Source: Lepeophtheirus salmonis
Lineage: Eukaryota > Arthropoda > Copepoda > Siphonostomatoida > Caligidae
Length of the DNA: 64,000 nt
Assembly: GCF_016086655.4 (NCBI RefSeq)
Contig: NC_052135.2
Span: forward strand, 23,464,363 to 23,528,362
Direction of reading: 5' to 3'
The notes below the pieces were generated by a model, which did not search any database, was not told the origin of the DNA, and worked only from the letters and a program-made list of their open reading frames with translations. This document shows, in pieces, positions 39,590-52,451 of this stretch. The translations under genes were made by a program, and so were the position numbers. The stretch's first letter is position 1. Each line of letters opens with the position of its first letter.

Positions 39590-39597
39590 GTTTAGAG
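39590..39597. repeat. Left 8-bp target site duplication of the hAT element
   Basis: GTTTAGAG is identical to 41135-41142 on the far side of the element. Confidence 0.88.
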
Positions 39598-41134
39598 CAA
39601 CGTTTCCCAAAATGGGCGATACCACCCCCTTGGGGGTGGTGCTTTGATCTAGGGGGCGGTAATGGGAAAAGGGGTGATTGGGGGGCGGTAGAGCAAAAAA
39701 ACCCGGTGATTACATATTATTACATAAAACAAACAAATTGATCTACAAAAATTAAGAAATATGACTACAAAATAGCAGGAATGAATATCTTGAATATTAT
39801 CCGGTTAATACGATGAAAATACGTTATATCGAGATTGTACAAATGTACTTCATTATTGACGCCTATATATTTTGCTCTATACTCAGTTTACCCTTACTCT
39901 CAAATGCAAACAGACTACTTAGAATAAATACTTATAATTTTGTTAAAAACGTGAAACTACGGAAAAGTAAGATCCAAAAACTACAACACAAATTCTACAT
40001 TCTAAAACTTCAAGGACGTCAAGTAATTATAAAACTGTATTAAAAAATTTTTTTACATTAAATATATATAAATATATTATATATAAATTTTCTAATATTG
40101 GGCTATGTCATGATTTAAAAAAAATCAAGAATGATATTGCCTATTTGTCAGATATATTCCTAAAATTCAATGAAATTAATTTGCAATTGCAAGGAAATGA
40201 TGCCAATCTTATAAAAGTCAAATCTGTTATCTCCACTTTCCTGTCTAAGTGTAAATTATTCAAACGAAATTTAGCACGTCATGAACTTTACCAATTTCCA
40301 AGCCTTTGTGAATTGGATAAAGAAAAGAAAATATCTGATGATGACCTTCAAGTGTATTGTGCAGAAGAGTTGCAAAGAGACATGACTGAAAGATATCAGG
40401 ATATATTAGGGCTAAAAATACGAGACTGGGTTATCAATCCATTACTAGAAGTCAGTAGTGAGGAAACAAGAGAGGTAGAAAAAGAATTAGTTTCAATCAA
40501 AAACGACAATTAGCTAAGTCCAAAGTTCAAGATATCCTATCAAGATTTTTGGTTACAAAAAAAATATATCTGAACTCTATCCAGTATTATGGCAAGGTCA
40601 AGATATATTTGATTGCTTTTCCAACGTCATATCTGGTAGAACGGGTCTTCAGTGTAGTTACTATGCTTCTTTCCAAACAAAGGAACAAACTTAGAATTAC
40701 CGAACGTGGAGATCTACGTCTTCTTCTTAATGAGTTTCAACCTGATGTGGATAAACTAATATCCTTACACCAAGTACACCCATCCCATTAGAAGGAATTG
40801 TGAAAAACTAAAGTTAATTTTTTTTTTAAATATATTTGCTGTTTAATTCATAAATTGTTGTTTTAATTTTTGAAGAAAAGGTTATATGTGCAGGGGCGTC
40901 CGCAGGGGGGTAGCTTAAGCTGAAAATCGGGGAATTTAAAAAAAAATCAGTAATAAGAAATGAAAATTCAATAGATTTAAAAAAAAAGAATAATATGTAA
41001 TTAAGAGAAATTTTTATAGTAAAAAAAAATAATTAAGCCCCCCAAAAAAAAAAAAAAAGTCTATGGGAGGGGGCGCTACAAGATTTATTTGGAAGCCAAG
41101 GGGGCGCCTGGATGAAAAAGTTTGGGAAACCCTG
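39598..41134 (+). mobile_element. hAT-superfamily transposon, internally deleted
   Basis: The element is 1537 bp long. It starts CAACGTTTCCCAAA and ends with the inverted counterpart TTTGGGAAACCCTG, and it is flanked by the identical 8-bp direct repeat GTTTAGAG (39590-39597 and 41135-41142). The 8-bp duplication and the terminal CA...TG with a GTTTCCCAAA core are hallmarks of hAT elements. The inner ends are G/C-rich (GGGCG and GGGGGCG segments). The transposase inside is only a C-terminal remnant with frameshifts, and autonomous relatives are usually longer, so this copy cannot move itself. Confidence 0.9.
40100..40791 (+). pseudogene. hAT transposase remnant (SCAND3/ZBED5-like C-terminal half)
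   Basis: In one frame from about 40100 to 40513 the translation contains DIAYLSDIFLKFNEINLQLQ, typical of the middle of SCAND3/ZBED5-type hAT transposases. At about 40507 the reading shifts frame (QLAKSKVQDILSRF). It shifts again around 40556-40590, where the neighbouring frame reads SELYPVLW. It continues in the 40549-40791 frame with AFPTSYLVERVFSVVTMLL and KQRNKLRITERGDLRLLL, the hAT C-terminal dimerisation region, ending at HPSH and a stop. The BED zinc finger and most of the RNase H-like core are absent upstream, so this is an inactive remnant. Family placement rests on remembered motifs. Confidence 0.82.
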
Positions 41135-41142
41135 GTTTAGAG
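41135..41142. repeat. Right 8-bp target site duplication of the hAT element
   Basis: GTTTAGAG is identical to 39590-39597, showing that the insertion is bounded exactly at 39598-41134. Confidence 0.88.
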
Positions 41143-43500
41143 TATATGCACTGTTTTTTCTTTTCTTTTTTAATATGAAACGCTGAATCTTACTATACAA
41201 ACTTTATGTTTAACCTCATCTGAAGTCACATTTAGTATTGTTTAAATGTACTCCCTTTTTTTTCTTTTTGAAATATGGCTCATAAGCATTAAATACACAC
41301 AATGGTTGTTAAAAAGGAGTCATCTACAGACAAACAAACTTTTTTTATTTAATCTTATTATAACTATACATTATTATTAAAATTTGTTTTATTTGATAAA
41401 GATGGAGAAAAAGTATTACTAATGAGGTTTTTAAGGGTGAATCTTACATTTATATTGGATCATATACATTTGAAACTTAATTAGAGTTTTCTGTTCTTCT
41501 TCATAAATTAGAAATGACGTAACACCATTCGTATACATTAATTTATTTTTGAATTGCCATCGAGTCGACACAACATTAAATTTATTCTTATTTCATTTTG
41601 TGAAATGTGCAAGTTAAATATGGTTATATAAGACAATGGTTAATATAACCCTTTCAACCATTTGCATAACTTTATTGCAATTTTTTTTTTTTTTTTTCAT
41701 ACATAATATAGATATATATATTGTAATTAAAGTTATTCCCACAATCTAGCTCAATTTTTTTTCTTTTTCAAGTATTAGAACGGGAGAAAAAAGTTTGCTG
41801 CACTTCTCTTCACTTGAGAATCAAAAGCTTTGTCCTTATATACAACCATAAGTTTAAGTTAAAATAAATAAAAGATTTTAGCATTACTTTATAAATCTCA
41901 TTCGCAATTTTTTTATACTTCTTCAACGCTGAACCCAAAAGTCATTTTGTAAAGGTTTTAAATAAATTACTTTATAACCATGAACATTTCAAGCATTTTT
42001 CCTCTCTGGTTTTAATCATTTTCCTGAGAAATTGAGTTCTTCTCAGATTGACATACCTCGCAAATATGAGCATCCAACTAACAATGACCTTGAATTTAAT
42101 ATTTTTGTATCTTTGTGTTGAAAAAATTGAAATTATTTAAGCTAGTTTCTTTAGATTTAAATTTTGTACAGGAAAACAAGCAAAAAATAACCCACAAATA
42201 ATTTGTAAAATAAAAAATAAATTCTGAATTGGTTTGGAGATTTCGCTGTGATAAACTCTTTTGTGTACATTTGTCTTCTTTCGTCTTTTGCTCCTTTATA
42301 TTTTAATTTCATTTTCCTAGGTCATTTAAGATCTAATACTTACAATTTTTAACACAACTTCGATCAGAAAGAGCCAAACCAATGAATAATATAAATTAAT
42401 AAAGTAAAGTATGTCTGTCGTTTATTTGTCTGTGGACGCATCATTTTTAACAGCAACCCTGGGCAGATAAAACTAAGTCCCTTTTATTAAAAAATATCAT
42501 AAAATAAAAGGAGAGTGCATATAAATAAATGATAAATGTGACTTTTATTGAGATTTAGCAAAAAAATTGAGTATTCAAATGAAAAATGGAGAGTAAGCAT
42601 GTGGTTGGGTTGGGGAATTATCTTCAATACTATTGAATCATATTGGGTTTGTTTGTCGACGTCTAATATCCCTGAAAATTGTCGGATTCTGTCAATAATA
42701 AAAGATAAATTCCGAATTTGTGGGAAAGTTTTGTTTTCATTACTGAACCTCTTGTATTTTATTCTTCCTTCCTCTTTCACTTTTTTTATTGTAATTTCAA
42801 CGCCCTGAAAGGGTTATGTATACCGTTCTTACATTTTTGTCCAACAAAACCTTGATTAGAAAGAATCAAGACAATGTGTTAGGAGTAATAACAACAAAAA
42901 TATGTTTAAGCAATATAGTTGTTTTATATGCATATTATAGTCATTCACCAATGTAATAAAGTTGAATATATGTTTATTTGTTGGAAACGATCCTAAATGA
43001 GTAGTATGCTACGGACGTGATCTTCTCCGTGAAGATAACAAGCACGTAAAATCCTATCAGCGAAGATTACTTCCTACTTTTTTATTTCAAAAATGGCAAT
43101 GTTTGTTATTTAAAAAAAATTCCCCTTATGGAATTTATTGCTCATCCGTGAGAAATTTTAATAAGGAACCAGATTTTACTCAAATCTTATATGTGGTATC
43201 ATCAATATTATTCCAACTTAGTATTGAAATATTGGATCTGTAACTCAGTCTAAATGATCAGTTAGCTAAACAAAACCTCTTTTATAATTAAAAAAAAAAG
43301 AATGTTTAATGATTTTTTTTGTACATTTATTCTATCTAATATGCAAGGGTATTTTGGAAAAAACCTTATATTCTTCTTTTACTATTAAAAATGTTACTAA
43401 AATTGTTTTATATATGGTTAACAAGAAATTGTTTTTGGCGTGGAATGATGACCCTTTTTAATTGTTTATACTATATTTTATTATGACTTCCAATAAACTT
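41143..43500. other. A+T-rich DNA without recognised genes
   Basis: A 17-base T run lies at 41681-41697. Frames on both strands are open at 42487-42808 (97 and 86 codons, mutually antisense). Neither product is recognised and their composition does not argue for coding. Confidence 0.45.
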
Positions 43501-43592
43501 TTGAATTAATTATCCAAATTTATCTTTCCCCAAAATATAAAAAATGTCATTTTGGGTGTATACCCCCCCCCCTCCAGTTAAAAACCACTGCT
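43500..43592 (-). mobile_element. Possible single end of a hAT-like element
   Basis: Read on the minus strand from 43592 the sequence is CAGTGGTTTTTAACTGGAGG followed by a G run, resembling CAGTGGTTCTTAACC-type ends of Charlie-like hAT elements. I found no matching opposite end or 8-bp duplication, so this may be a truncated copy. Confidence 0.35.
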
Positions 43593-43862
43593 TTAGAAAA
43601 TTCCAAAATTAGAAATTATGAGCAATAAAGACTGCTTTTTGAGTTTTATCTACCTACTTAAGGTCTTAAAGTAATCTTTTGAGTGCGTGAGTGCTTAGTA
43701 TTCACGGAATAAATTCAAAATGAAATATGGACCTTTTTTATTGCATCAAAACAAAACAAAAAGATTTATCTTTAGTCTAAGAAACGTCTCAGCTTTGGCG
43801 AATACATCTTCATTACCTCTGATTATGTTTCAATTTGAATTCTTTTGAGGTCTGAAATAGAA

Positions 43863-44560
43863 AAACCATTGGCGGCCAGATCTGGAGAAAATGATGATTT
43901 TTTCTTTTCTATGATTTGTGACACGGTGGATTGTCGTAATTATAAAACACTTTTAATTTTTTAAGGGGGCCGATTTCTTATGATTTCATCCTTTAAACGT
44001 AAAGTAATGATAGTTTGGTTCTTTTTGAGTTAATCAATGAAAATTATATCTTATGTATCCCAGAATACTGATGCCATAACTATGTCCGTTGACTGTTGAA
44101 TTTTTTGTGTTTTGGATTCTGTGCATTGTTTAATGTCCTCTCGATTGACTTTCGATTGCACACTGGAGTGAAGTGATCGAGCCATGTTTCATCCATAGTC
44201 ACATATCGTCTAAAAAGTTGTATTTATTAAAGTTGCATTTGCTTTAAATTGGTCCGAATTATCAACACATAGTTGCTTTTGATTGATTGTGAGCTTGCAC
44301 GGCACACGCATACACTTTTAGAATTTTTACGATCATTCAAATATAATGCGTGCCCTTTTTTAGTTTTCGTCGGTAATTACCTTTTTCCCACGTCTACGCT
44401 TTGAAGTTCTTTTTGCCTCGTTTAAATTTAGAAAAACATTTTGAACGATTGGTTTTGTTGGTAAAGAGTCAAAATAATGTTAGTCATACCAATTTTTGGT
44501 TGCAATAGTATTTTTTTTTTAACAAAAAGAAATTCCTCATTAACTCAAAAATTATATTTA
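43863..44560 (-). pseudogene. Decayed mariner (DD34D-like) transposase
   Basis: Minus-strand motifs in order: a basic stretch KRTSKRRRGKKVITDEN; VTMDETWLDHFTP with the first catalytic Asp (codon 44191-44193); STDIVMASVFWDT; LRLKDEIIRNRPP; VFYNYDNPPCHKS with the second catalytic Asp (codon 43933-43935); and FSPDLAANGF. In the last motif the position that is normally the third Asp (SPDLAPSD) reads Gly (codon 43865-43867). Between the second and third sites the spacing is about a dozen codons too short, and the frame changes. Several stop codons interrupt the frame. The enzyme is dead; the subfamily cannot be fixed. Confidence 0.8.
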
Positions 44561-44745
44561 TACATTTTTTTAAACAAAAACAGAAGTTGCTTCTCTCAAA
44601 ATGCTATATCTTACAAACCAATTATTATCTGACTGCACAAACTCTTACACAAATTATCATAAGGTTCATAGAAACCAAAAAGGTAGGATTTAATTCTAGT
44701 GGCACCATCTATGTGTTAGTCCAAGTACTTTTTCAGGCGACCTAA
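43863..44745 (-). mobile_element. Mariner-type transposon relic
   Basis: The outer end on the right reads (minus strand) TTAGGTCGCCTGAAAAAGTA and is bordered by TATATA, which suits TA-targeted insertion. The minus strand then encodes a decayed mariner transposase. The other terminal repeat was not found, so the element is probably truncated on its left. Confidence 0.7.
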
Positions 44746-44747
44746 TA

Positions 44748-46340
44748 TATATAGAATGATTGATGAAATGAATATTCCAAGGGAAAATATATATAAGATG
44801 CAAATAATATATTTTTTAAATATAAATATATCTTTGAATATACCATATTGATAAAATGTTTTATTGCTTTTTGCAAACACACACCAGCAAAAAGTAAAAA
44901 TATGTATAAAGGAATTAATAGTAACTTATGATGAATGATTTCTATAAATATCTTACCAATGATATTTTCTTATTATTTATTTTACAACCATGCTGAGAAT
45001 TTTTTCATTTTACAAAAAAAGCTTTTTTAAAGTATTATATCTAAGATTTTGACTTGATTTTTTATCCATGTTCTAGGTTATAATCCTTGTAAAGGAGGGC
45101 TAAAATTTCAAATAACTACTCCCAACAACCAAAACCTCCATTCATAAGTTTGGCCTTCTATTGTTTAATAACTGTACCTTCTAAATAATATTAATAAAAA
45201 GGAGGGGGGTAAGTCATGAGTAAGTAATGGCACATTTCAATCATACCGTAGAAATAAGAAAATTGTCGAAATCATCTTATGAATGACAGTTAAAAACTGA
45301 CAAAATTATCAATTTGTTATAAAAAAAAAGATCTCTTAACTGAAAACAAAGTCTTATATATCAAATGAAGACAAATGATATATTCTTATGTATCTCAAAT
45401 CCCATTACACATATTATAATTATAATATTAATCCCATAATTGACCGAATAAATTGAATTAAATATAAAGTGAAACAGTCAATTGAGAAATTAATCCTTTT
45501 CTTTATTTTTTTTCAAGATTGCTTTTGGGTTGACACCCAACAAATATTCGTTTTTTTTTACCCTTACAAGGATTTTGACAATGTTCACATCTCTATACCT
45601 ATATACTGCTTATGTTTCATCGATCAAAACCCAAGAAAAACCTGAATGTATTATCCATAGTCCATAATTAAAAATGAATTATATTACGTACATGGTATTT
45701 TTAATTCAATTATAGAAATAACCTAATTCATTTAATATACGATATTCTCACTTTGACTAATTGCCTCTGATTAAAAGATTGCACATACTTTTTGGTTTAT
45801 GTATATATATATATGTATACATATTTTCAAACATTAGACAAATATTGATTTTAAAAAAAATCATTTTTTTTATCACCCAAAGCTATATTTATTTTTCTTA
45901 AATACATTTATTTATCCCTTAAAATATGTACTAAAGTTATATCGATTCAAAAATGTATTTTTTTAGTCTATCAACATTGATTCTCCTGGACATAACCTAC
46001 AAAGTTTTGTCTATACCAAATCCTCTCTCAATTAAAGTTGATTTATGGGTTTATACTTTCTTTTGGATATATTTATCACTCTCAACCTAGGGTTCCAACA
46101 GGATTTTATAAATATATATATACACCTTCAGCTCACTCCCTGAGGATGTCCCTGCAACCTTTTATGTACATTTCCCTATTATATGAAATTAATCAAATAA
46201 CTGTTTGAGTAAGTTGAATTTGTCTTGACAAATCAGACAGTTCACAGGTTCAATGTGAATAAATTGGTGTACAATTGTTTAAACTCTGATCAAAACCCTG
46301 TCCACCTTTTTCTCCAATGTTCACCTCACTGTTATGCTCA
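44748..46340. other. A+T-rich DNA without recognised genes
   Basis: Only A+T-rich sequence with short (AT)n runs near 45802 and 46110; no motif or inverted repeat recognised. Confidence 0.5.
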
Positions 46341-46354
46341 ATCGTTTTATCACA

Positions 46355-46530
46355 AGATATGGTCTTTCAAATAAATTATATCAATTTCTCATTATTTTAA
46401 TGTGACGATCAATTTTGGCTACTTTAATTGTAACGTGTGACACATCGGAAGGGTCTGTATCAATAACTTGTTGATTTAAATTGACGTTAATTAATAACGT
46501 AATTCACACTCCATTTTGAGAAAAATAGTT
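46355..46530 (+). repeat. Dispersed repeat family 2, copy 4
   Basis: Contains GATATGGTCTTTCAAATAAA, TCAATTTCTCATTATTTTAA, CAATTTTGGCTACTTTAATT, TGACACATCGGAAGGGT, AACTTGTTGATTTAAATTGA and CACACTCCATTTTGAGAAAA. It aligns with copies at 8.6, 11.4 and 27.0 kb, all in this orientation. Confidence 0.6.
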
Positions 46531-46559
46531 GTGACGGGCCATATATGTTGAGACGTTTT

Positions 46560-49500
46560 GGCGTGTTTAAGTCAAACCAGCTTCCAGTTATTGAGCTTTA
46601 AAAATAAATGTTTTCTACTGCTCTTTATCTCCCCTATTAATAAATCGATATATATCTCAGTATCATTTCTATAAAAATTAATGTCGTTTTATGACCTTAG
46701 AAATGATGAAAGTATTTTTACTTTTGTATACTATTTGTATATATACCATATATAGACATTTTTAAAGAACAACAAAGACAAAGTTACTCTCTGTAAATAC
46801 ATTTTCTGACAACTTATTTATAAAAATTGAAGAAAAAGAAGACTGGTTATTCATTAAAGCTAATGTATTTTTTATATAATAAATTATACAATAATTATAT
46901 GAATACGAACCCAACTATAAGTTTTTTGAAAGCCTCATACATGAAATACACATATATTATGTATAGAATTTACTTTTGTTCAACCAAATCGCTTATTAAT
47001 TTAATGGCTTATAAACATTTTTAACAGCTACATAAATCTACATTTGAATATCAGTTGAATGATATTATGCTAATATATCAATGACCATTAGAGATTCAAA
47101 TAATTAAACTAATTTAAACAGAATTTCAACTTTAAAACCTTCTGTTTCGTTGGTCGTATAAAAGATTTATAAAAAAATTTTTTTTTTTATTGTTAAATTG
47201 CTGTTTAATGGAAAAACTTTTCATTTTATTTTTTACCTTTAAATTATGGAAAATTCTTATTTCAATATTTATAAAATACATATGTGTTAAGGGCCCTTTT
47301 TGAGTTTCGAAAGCAATCTTTATATAGCTATTTTCTAAAGTGAACATATTACTTTTTAAATATGTTTACCTTTCTCTTTCGGCAACCTAATTAGAACGAC
47401 TTTTTCATTTGATAATGTCTTGATTAAAGGTCGTTTGTTCTAAATATTTTATGCCTTTCTTCCAAGTACTCTTGATCTTTTTCAAAGATTCAAAATAGTG
47501 GCCTACCAATCTCTAGTTTACTCTATGGAAAAAAGGCCAATTAGAACTAAGGCTGGAGTTTCGTTTTGAGTTCCTTTATTTGCACAATTCATTCTCTCAA
47601 TTTGTTATTGTATTCATCTTACCTTTCTTTAGTGTTAATTAATTGCATTTGTCTTTTTGAATTGACGCATGAAGCAATTTAGGGATACTTAAATAGATGA
47701 AGGATGTATTTCCAAAATACTAACTATGTATCTTTGAAAGTTAGATTCTCGGAAGAAATATGAAATGTCTTTTTCCAGAAGGATCAGAAAGCTCTACAAT
47801 AATTTATAGGGTAATATTGTATATCACTCTATGTATGCATAATATATATAGATATATATTATATTTATATACCATCCTACTTATATCAGAAGAAGAAAAC
47901 AATCATAAATAAGTAGAAGAAATAAATGAAGATTACTAATTATAATTAATTAATATATATGCTCAATTAAAAATATTTTGATAAAGATTGCCACTTTTAC
48001 AGAAAATGGACTCTTTTCAAGACTTATAATTAGGGATGGGATTTTTGTAGAGTAAATTTATAATGAAAATTCGATATAGAAAAATGTTTGATGCTTTCGT
48101 TACTTTTTTTCTTGTTCATTTTTAAAGGATTGTCGTGTTGTCATCATCTCTCTCTCTCTAAAATATGAATTCCTGCTTATATTTCTTGTAATTATTTACA
48201 TGATAATACATTATGAATCTATTATATACATATGTATCCATTTTCATAAAAAAAAGTTTATCTGAAGCATCCGTAATGATTGACTTGTTTGGGAATGTTG
48301 GAAGTATATTTGACTCCTGAAAAAACCACCTTCAAAAGCCAAAAAACAGAATGATAGAGTGACAGATCTATGCTGTGTAGAGATCTTTTTGATTCTTTAT
48401 TTATCTAAATAAGCATTAACAAGGACTTTGAAGGCTTTTTTTTACAATTAATTTCCCTCAAAGTCAGCCTGGAATTCCTTTTATAGATATGAATTCCATG
48501 ATTTTCTTTGATGATATGGTATATGATGATTCTGTTTTTATTTAAAAAATGTCAATAATAAAACATAATGACTGTTGCGGCAGGCATATCCAATGTGCAT
48601 TTATTCTTATAATTAGTTAGTTTAGACCTTGGGGGTTGTTGACAATATCAATTTGCATATGTTTAATGAAAAGTTAAATTTTGAAGAGGTCTAGTGTATA
48701 TGTGTATATATGTTTATTTCCAAGAACTTTACATAATATAATGCCCAAATCTCAACAACTGCCCCTTTCAAAATGAAAAGTTTGGTGATTTAAAATATGC
48801 TTTGTTTTTAAAAGTGAAAATATCATGATAAATTAAATTTCGGAAGCACGAAAATCACTAACGATAAATATTTTAAATAAGAGATCCTCATTATTTGAAT
48901 AGGGAAAGTTGTTGAGGTTTGAATACTCTAAGATGCAAAACACCTTTAAATAGTATGCTTGTACACGCATGACAGAAGTGGTAACCCGTCGTTATCCTAA
49001 CCTTTTATACATATGTATGTATGGATATCAATAATTCAAATTAATTTGATTAATTTAATGCATTTAAATGCAATTCATAGATATTGCAATATATGTACAT
49101 ATAATATAGAGATCTGTTTTATTGCTATTAATAATAATAAATGTCAGATTTTGCCCTTTGTATTCTATTTCCCTTTTTCTTTCAACCAGGAGACAAAATA
49201 ATCAACTTGTTAAGAATTCTATAATATATATATATATACGTACGAGTGTTATATATTATATAGACTTACAAGGAGGACTTATGGGGGTTTATTTATGATC
49301 AATTTGTATATTTCTTAATGAACAAATGGCCATCTTGTTAAAAATAATTGTTCATACGATTAGAGGGATTTTCTCTAATGAATGATAAATAATTTGTTGT
49401 ATACAAGAGTGTGTTTTAAAAAAAACGCACAAAATATACGTACCCACGAAAATTGGCTATTTCATAAAATCATTTAGACCTACACAGCCAATTCATACTG

Positions 49501-50780
49501 TATTTAAAAGATATTTTAAATTATATCACAATACTTCGGACGTATTAAACGTATTAGGGGGAAAATACCTTTTGGGTCCTTTTGTCATCGGGGTTAGAAC
49601 CTATGAGGCAAGAATAGTTGCGTCTGGAAGCTTAATCTCTCGTCTAAAGTTTCAGTCGTATAGATTGTAATATATGGTTACAGCATATAATTAAATTTTA
49701 AATCCGTTAAAGATATAATAAAGTTTATTTTTTTATAAAAGGTCGGTATTATTGTAAGATAAATTTACTCTCACACTCCTCTTCAAAACCATATCAAGCA
49801 TGCTTCTGTTAGGCAATAATATACAAAATGATAAACAATACGAAAAAATTGTAATACTTGTGTTGCAATATTTCAAATTTATCTCAAATGAAAGTTTCAA
49901 ATTTTGATAAAATTATACAAACTCATAGAAAAATGAATAATAAATTTAATGAGGTAAAAAAAAAAAACTTACTAAATCATAAAAAAAAATATTACACCTC
50001 CAAAAAAGTTGCACTTCTCCTCAAAATCAATTTTTGAAGAATATGTCCAAGAAAAATTGACAAAAATTACTCTAAATTTTTTCTTAAATAATTGAATTGA
50101 AACTTGGCATCTGTTGTGCTTTTATTTCCAAAAAATATGTGCCGAATCTCCCCTACCTATATATATTAGGCCTGTAAAAAAACAAATTGGAATTTCCTCT
50201 TTTCAAGTTCAAGATAACTTTTATGTTGACGAACCATATACTTATATGTATCTCTATTTGAATGTCCGTTGAAAAATAATAATCAAAAAGTACATAAAAG
50301 AGTAAAACTTATTATTTATACAATTCCAATCATCAACATCTTGGATCCCTTTTTTCTCTCTGCCAAATGTCAATATTATTCTTTCCAATATAATCGTTTC
50401 ACGTCCAAAATGTAGAAAAATAATTTTTTTCTCTCTTATTGACTACATATTAGCAGCTTATATTTATATACAAGTATGTATGTACATTGGATTTTCTCTT
50501 CATAGATGGATAGATTAGTGTGTTTGTTTATTTAAAGGGATGAATGAGGATGTTGATAAGAAGAAAAACTAAGAAAATGTAAGAGTTGTAGATAATGATG
50601 TAGCAAATCAGAGGATAAAGCAACAAAATAATAATAAAAAAAAGACTTGAGGCGTGATTGAGAATTTAATTTGATTTTCCGTCATGTCTTTGACTTTTTC
50701 TTCATTTCCCCCCCCCCCTTTAGAATGAGTTCAAAAAGAAATAGCTAACCCTCATAGCTGAAAAGTTTAAATGTAAGTTT
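46560..50780. other. A+T-rich DNA without recognised genes
   Basis: Contains an (AT)n run near 49224, a C run at 50708-50717 and a short hairpin near 49411-49432 (GTGTGTTTT with AAAACGCAC). Open frames up to 71 codons look random. Confidence 0.5.
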
Positions 50781-50784
50781 GTAA

Positions 50785-51000
50785 ATCCTGAACATATTTT
50801 AGAGTGCGAGTTCATAAGAGTAATTCCTTGTGGGATTGAGTATCGACATCGGGGTAATTCCTGACTATGTCGCTGTAAGATAAGAAACGGGACTTGTGTT
50901 TATTTTTTTCCTTTAACAGGTGCTCGTAGTTAATCTAATAAAAAGTCATGATAGCTTAACTGCTCTCTTCTAAAACATTTTTCAAATTATCAGGATTACA
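50785..51000 (-). repeat. Dispersed repeat family 1, copy E
   Basis: On the plus strand it reads GCGAGTTCATAAGAGTAATT, GTATCGACATCGGGGTAATT, CTTGTGTTTATTTTTTTCC, AACAGGTGCTCGTAGTTAAT and AAAAAGTCATGATAGCTTAA. These are inverted versions of copy D/F blocks. It is among the best preserved copies. Confidence 0.6.
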
Positions 51001-52450
51001 TTGTTTATTTTCGGTTTCTTTTTTTTATCAAACCGGGAGGTCATAAATAAATATGTAAAGTCAAATCTGGATAAAGAAAACTGCTTTTTTCTTCGGATGA
51101 TTAGTTGATTATATTAAATTTTTTCTGATTTACGAAGAATATAAGAAAAACACATTCCTTGGATGCTTATGTGAATAAGAAATTTTTAAATTCTGTCTTT
51201 TTAGACAATCATTGTTTGATTAAATCATTAATCATTTGGCAGATCATTTGGGACTCTTAGCTCATATTTCAGCGAATTTATTTTTCAAGGGGTACTCATG
51301 ATATAAATATATCCGTATTGATTGAAAAGAAATGTGATGTGACCTTAAAAAGTAAGCATAGAGTAAATAATTGTTAGTGGCAGCAAAAGATTTGTTCCTA
51401 TAAAAAAGTAAAACCCTCATTCTCGTGAATTCCTATGAAGTTAATACCAATAAAGTTAAGAAAAAGTAGACTTTATTCAAAAATTAGTATCTGAGAGACC
51501 GTTGACTATAAGCGTATTTTTTTATTTCCAGATTTGACTGTCATTCTTTTTTCCTCTTTCATTTTTTCTATACATCGTTTTCACAATCCAATGTTAATTT
51601 TCTACCATTCTTCATTTTCGATTCCTAGAAAAGGAAAAATACAAAAAAAAGTAGTGAAAATGGAATAATTTATTACCCCAGTCAACCCATAGTCAATTGT
51701 TTTTTTATACTTATTAACGTATTAACCACGAGATCCAAATTGAGTTCATTTGGTTTTTGACATAGAAATTTATGATTGAATCGTTCAAATTAAAGATTTG
51801 AATGAGCATCTTCTATTTTTGTTACATTTGATGTTATAGATCCCTGAACAAAATAATTTTGGACAAATGAATGTGTCACTAACTTTACTTTTATCTCACA
51901 CATTGATATGTATATAAGAAGGTGTATTATTATAAAGTACTTGTTTGTTTTTTATCGTTGAGCAGAATGAATTTATTTTCCTTTTTTTTCTATCTTTCTT
52001 TTTTCTTGAACAAAAAGTTATAATCCTTTCTAATTAAACTTTAATAGAAATATATTATTTATTTATTGGAGAACAATATATAATATTATTTTACTCTTCT
52101 TAATACGATGTATGTAGTATTTATTTTTTATATTTCTCACGATAAGTTCATAAGAGTTAGGTAGGGATTATTCCTATTCTTCTATGTAGTACATACATAC
52201 ATAATTCCAAAATTATCTTTATTGATCCTTTCAGTATTTAAACCAAAAGGCAGAGTTAAAAAAAATATACGCACATAGGAAGATATTGTACATAAGGGGA
52301 TAAACCTTTCAACTAGATTTATAATAGATTTAACTTGTGAAAAGTGAACTTTTAGTCTTCAATCCTTACTACTTTGTTTGTAGATTTCTCACATATGTAT
52401 TTGATATGTATGCCTAGTATATTATACTGTTTCACAAATACATCATTGGT
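51001..52450. other. A+T-rich DNA without recognised genes
   Basis: No gene, transposase motif or long repeat recognised; an (ACAT)n run lies near 52190. Confidence 0.5.
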
Positions 52451-52451
52451 A

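Noticed and set aside
39813..40043. 76-codon frame at the left of the hAT element
   Set aside because: It does not resemble hAT transposase and is separated from the transposase remnant by A+T-rich DNA; probably chance.
40888..41050. Second hAT-like terminus (CAGGGGCGTCCGCAGGGGGG) nested in the 39.6-kb hAT element
   Set aside because: Only one end is visible and no inverted partner or duplication was found, so it is not called as a separate element.
46241..46270. GGTTCAATGTG resembling a tRNA B box
   Set aside because: No A box, no acceptor stem and no cloverleaf pairing around it.
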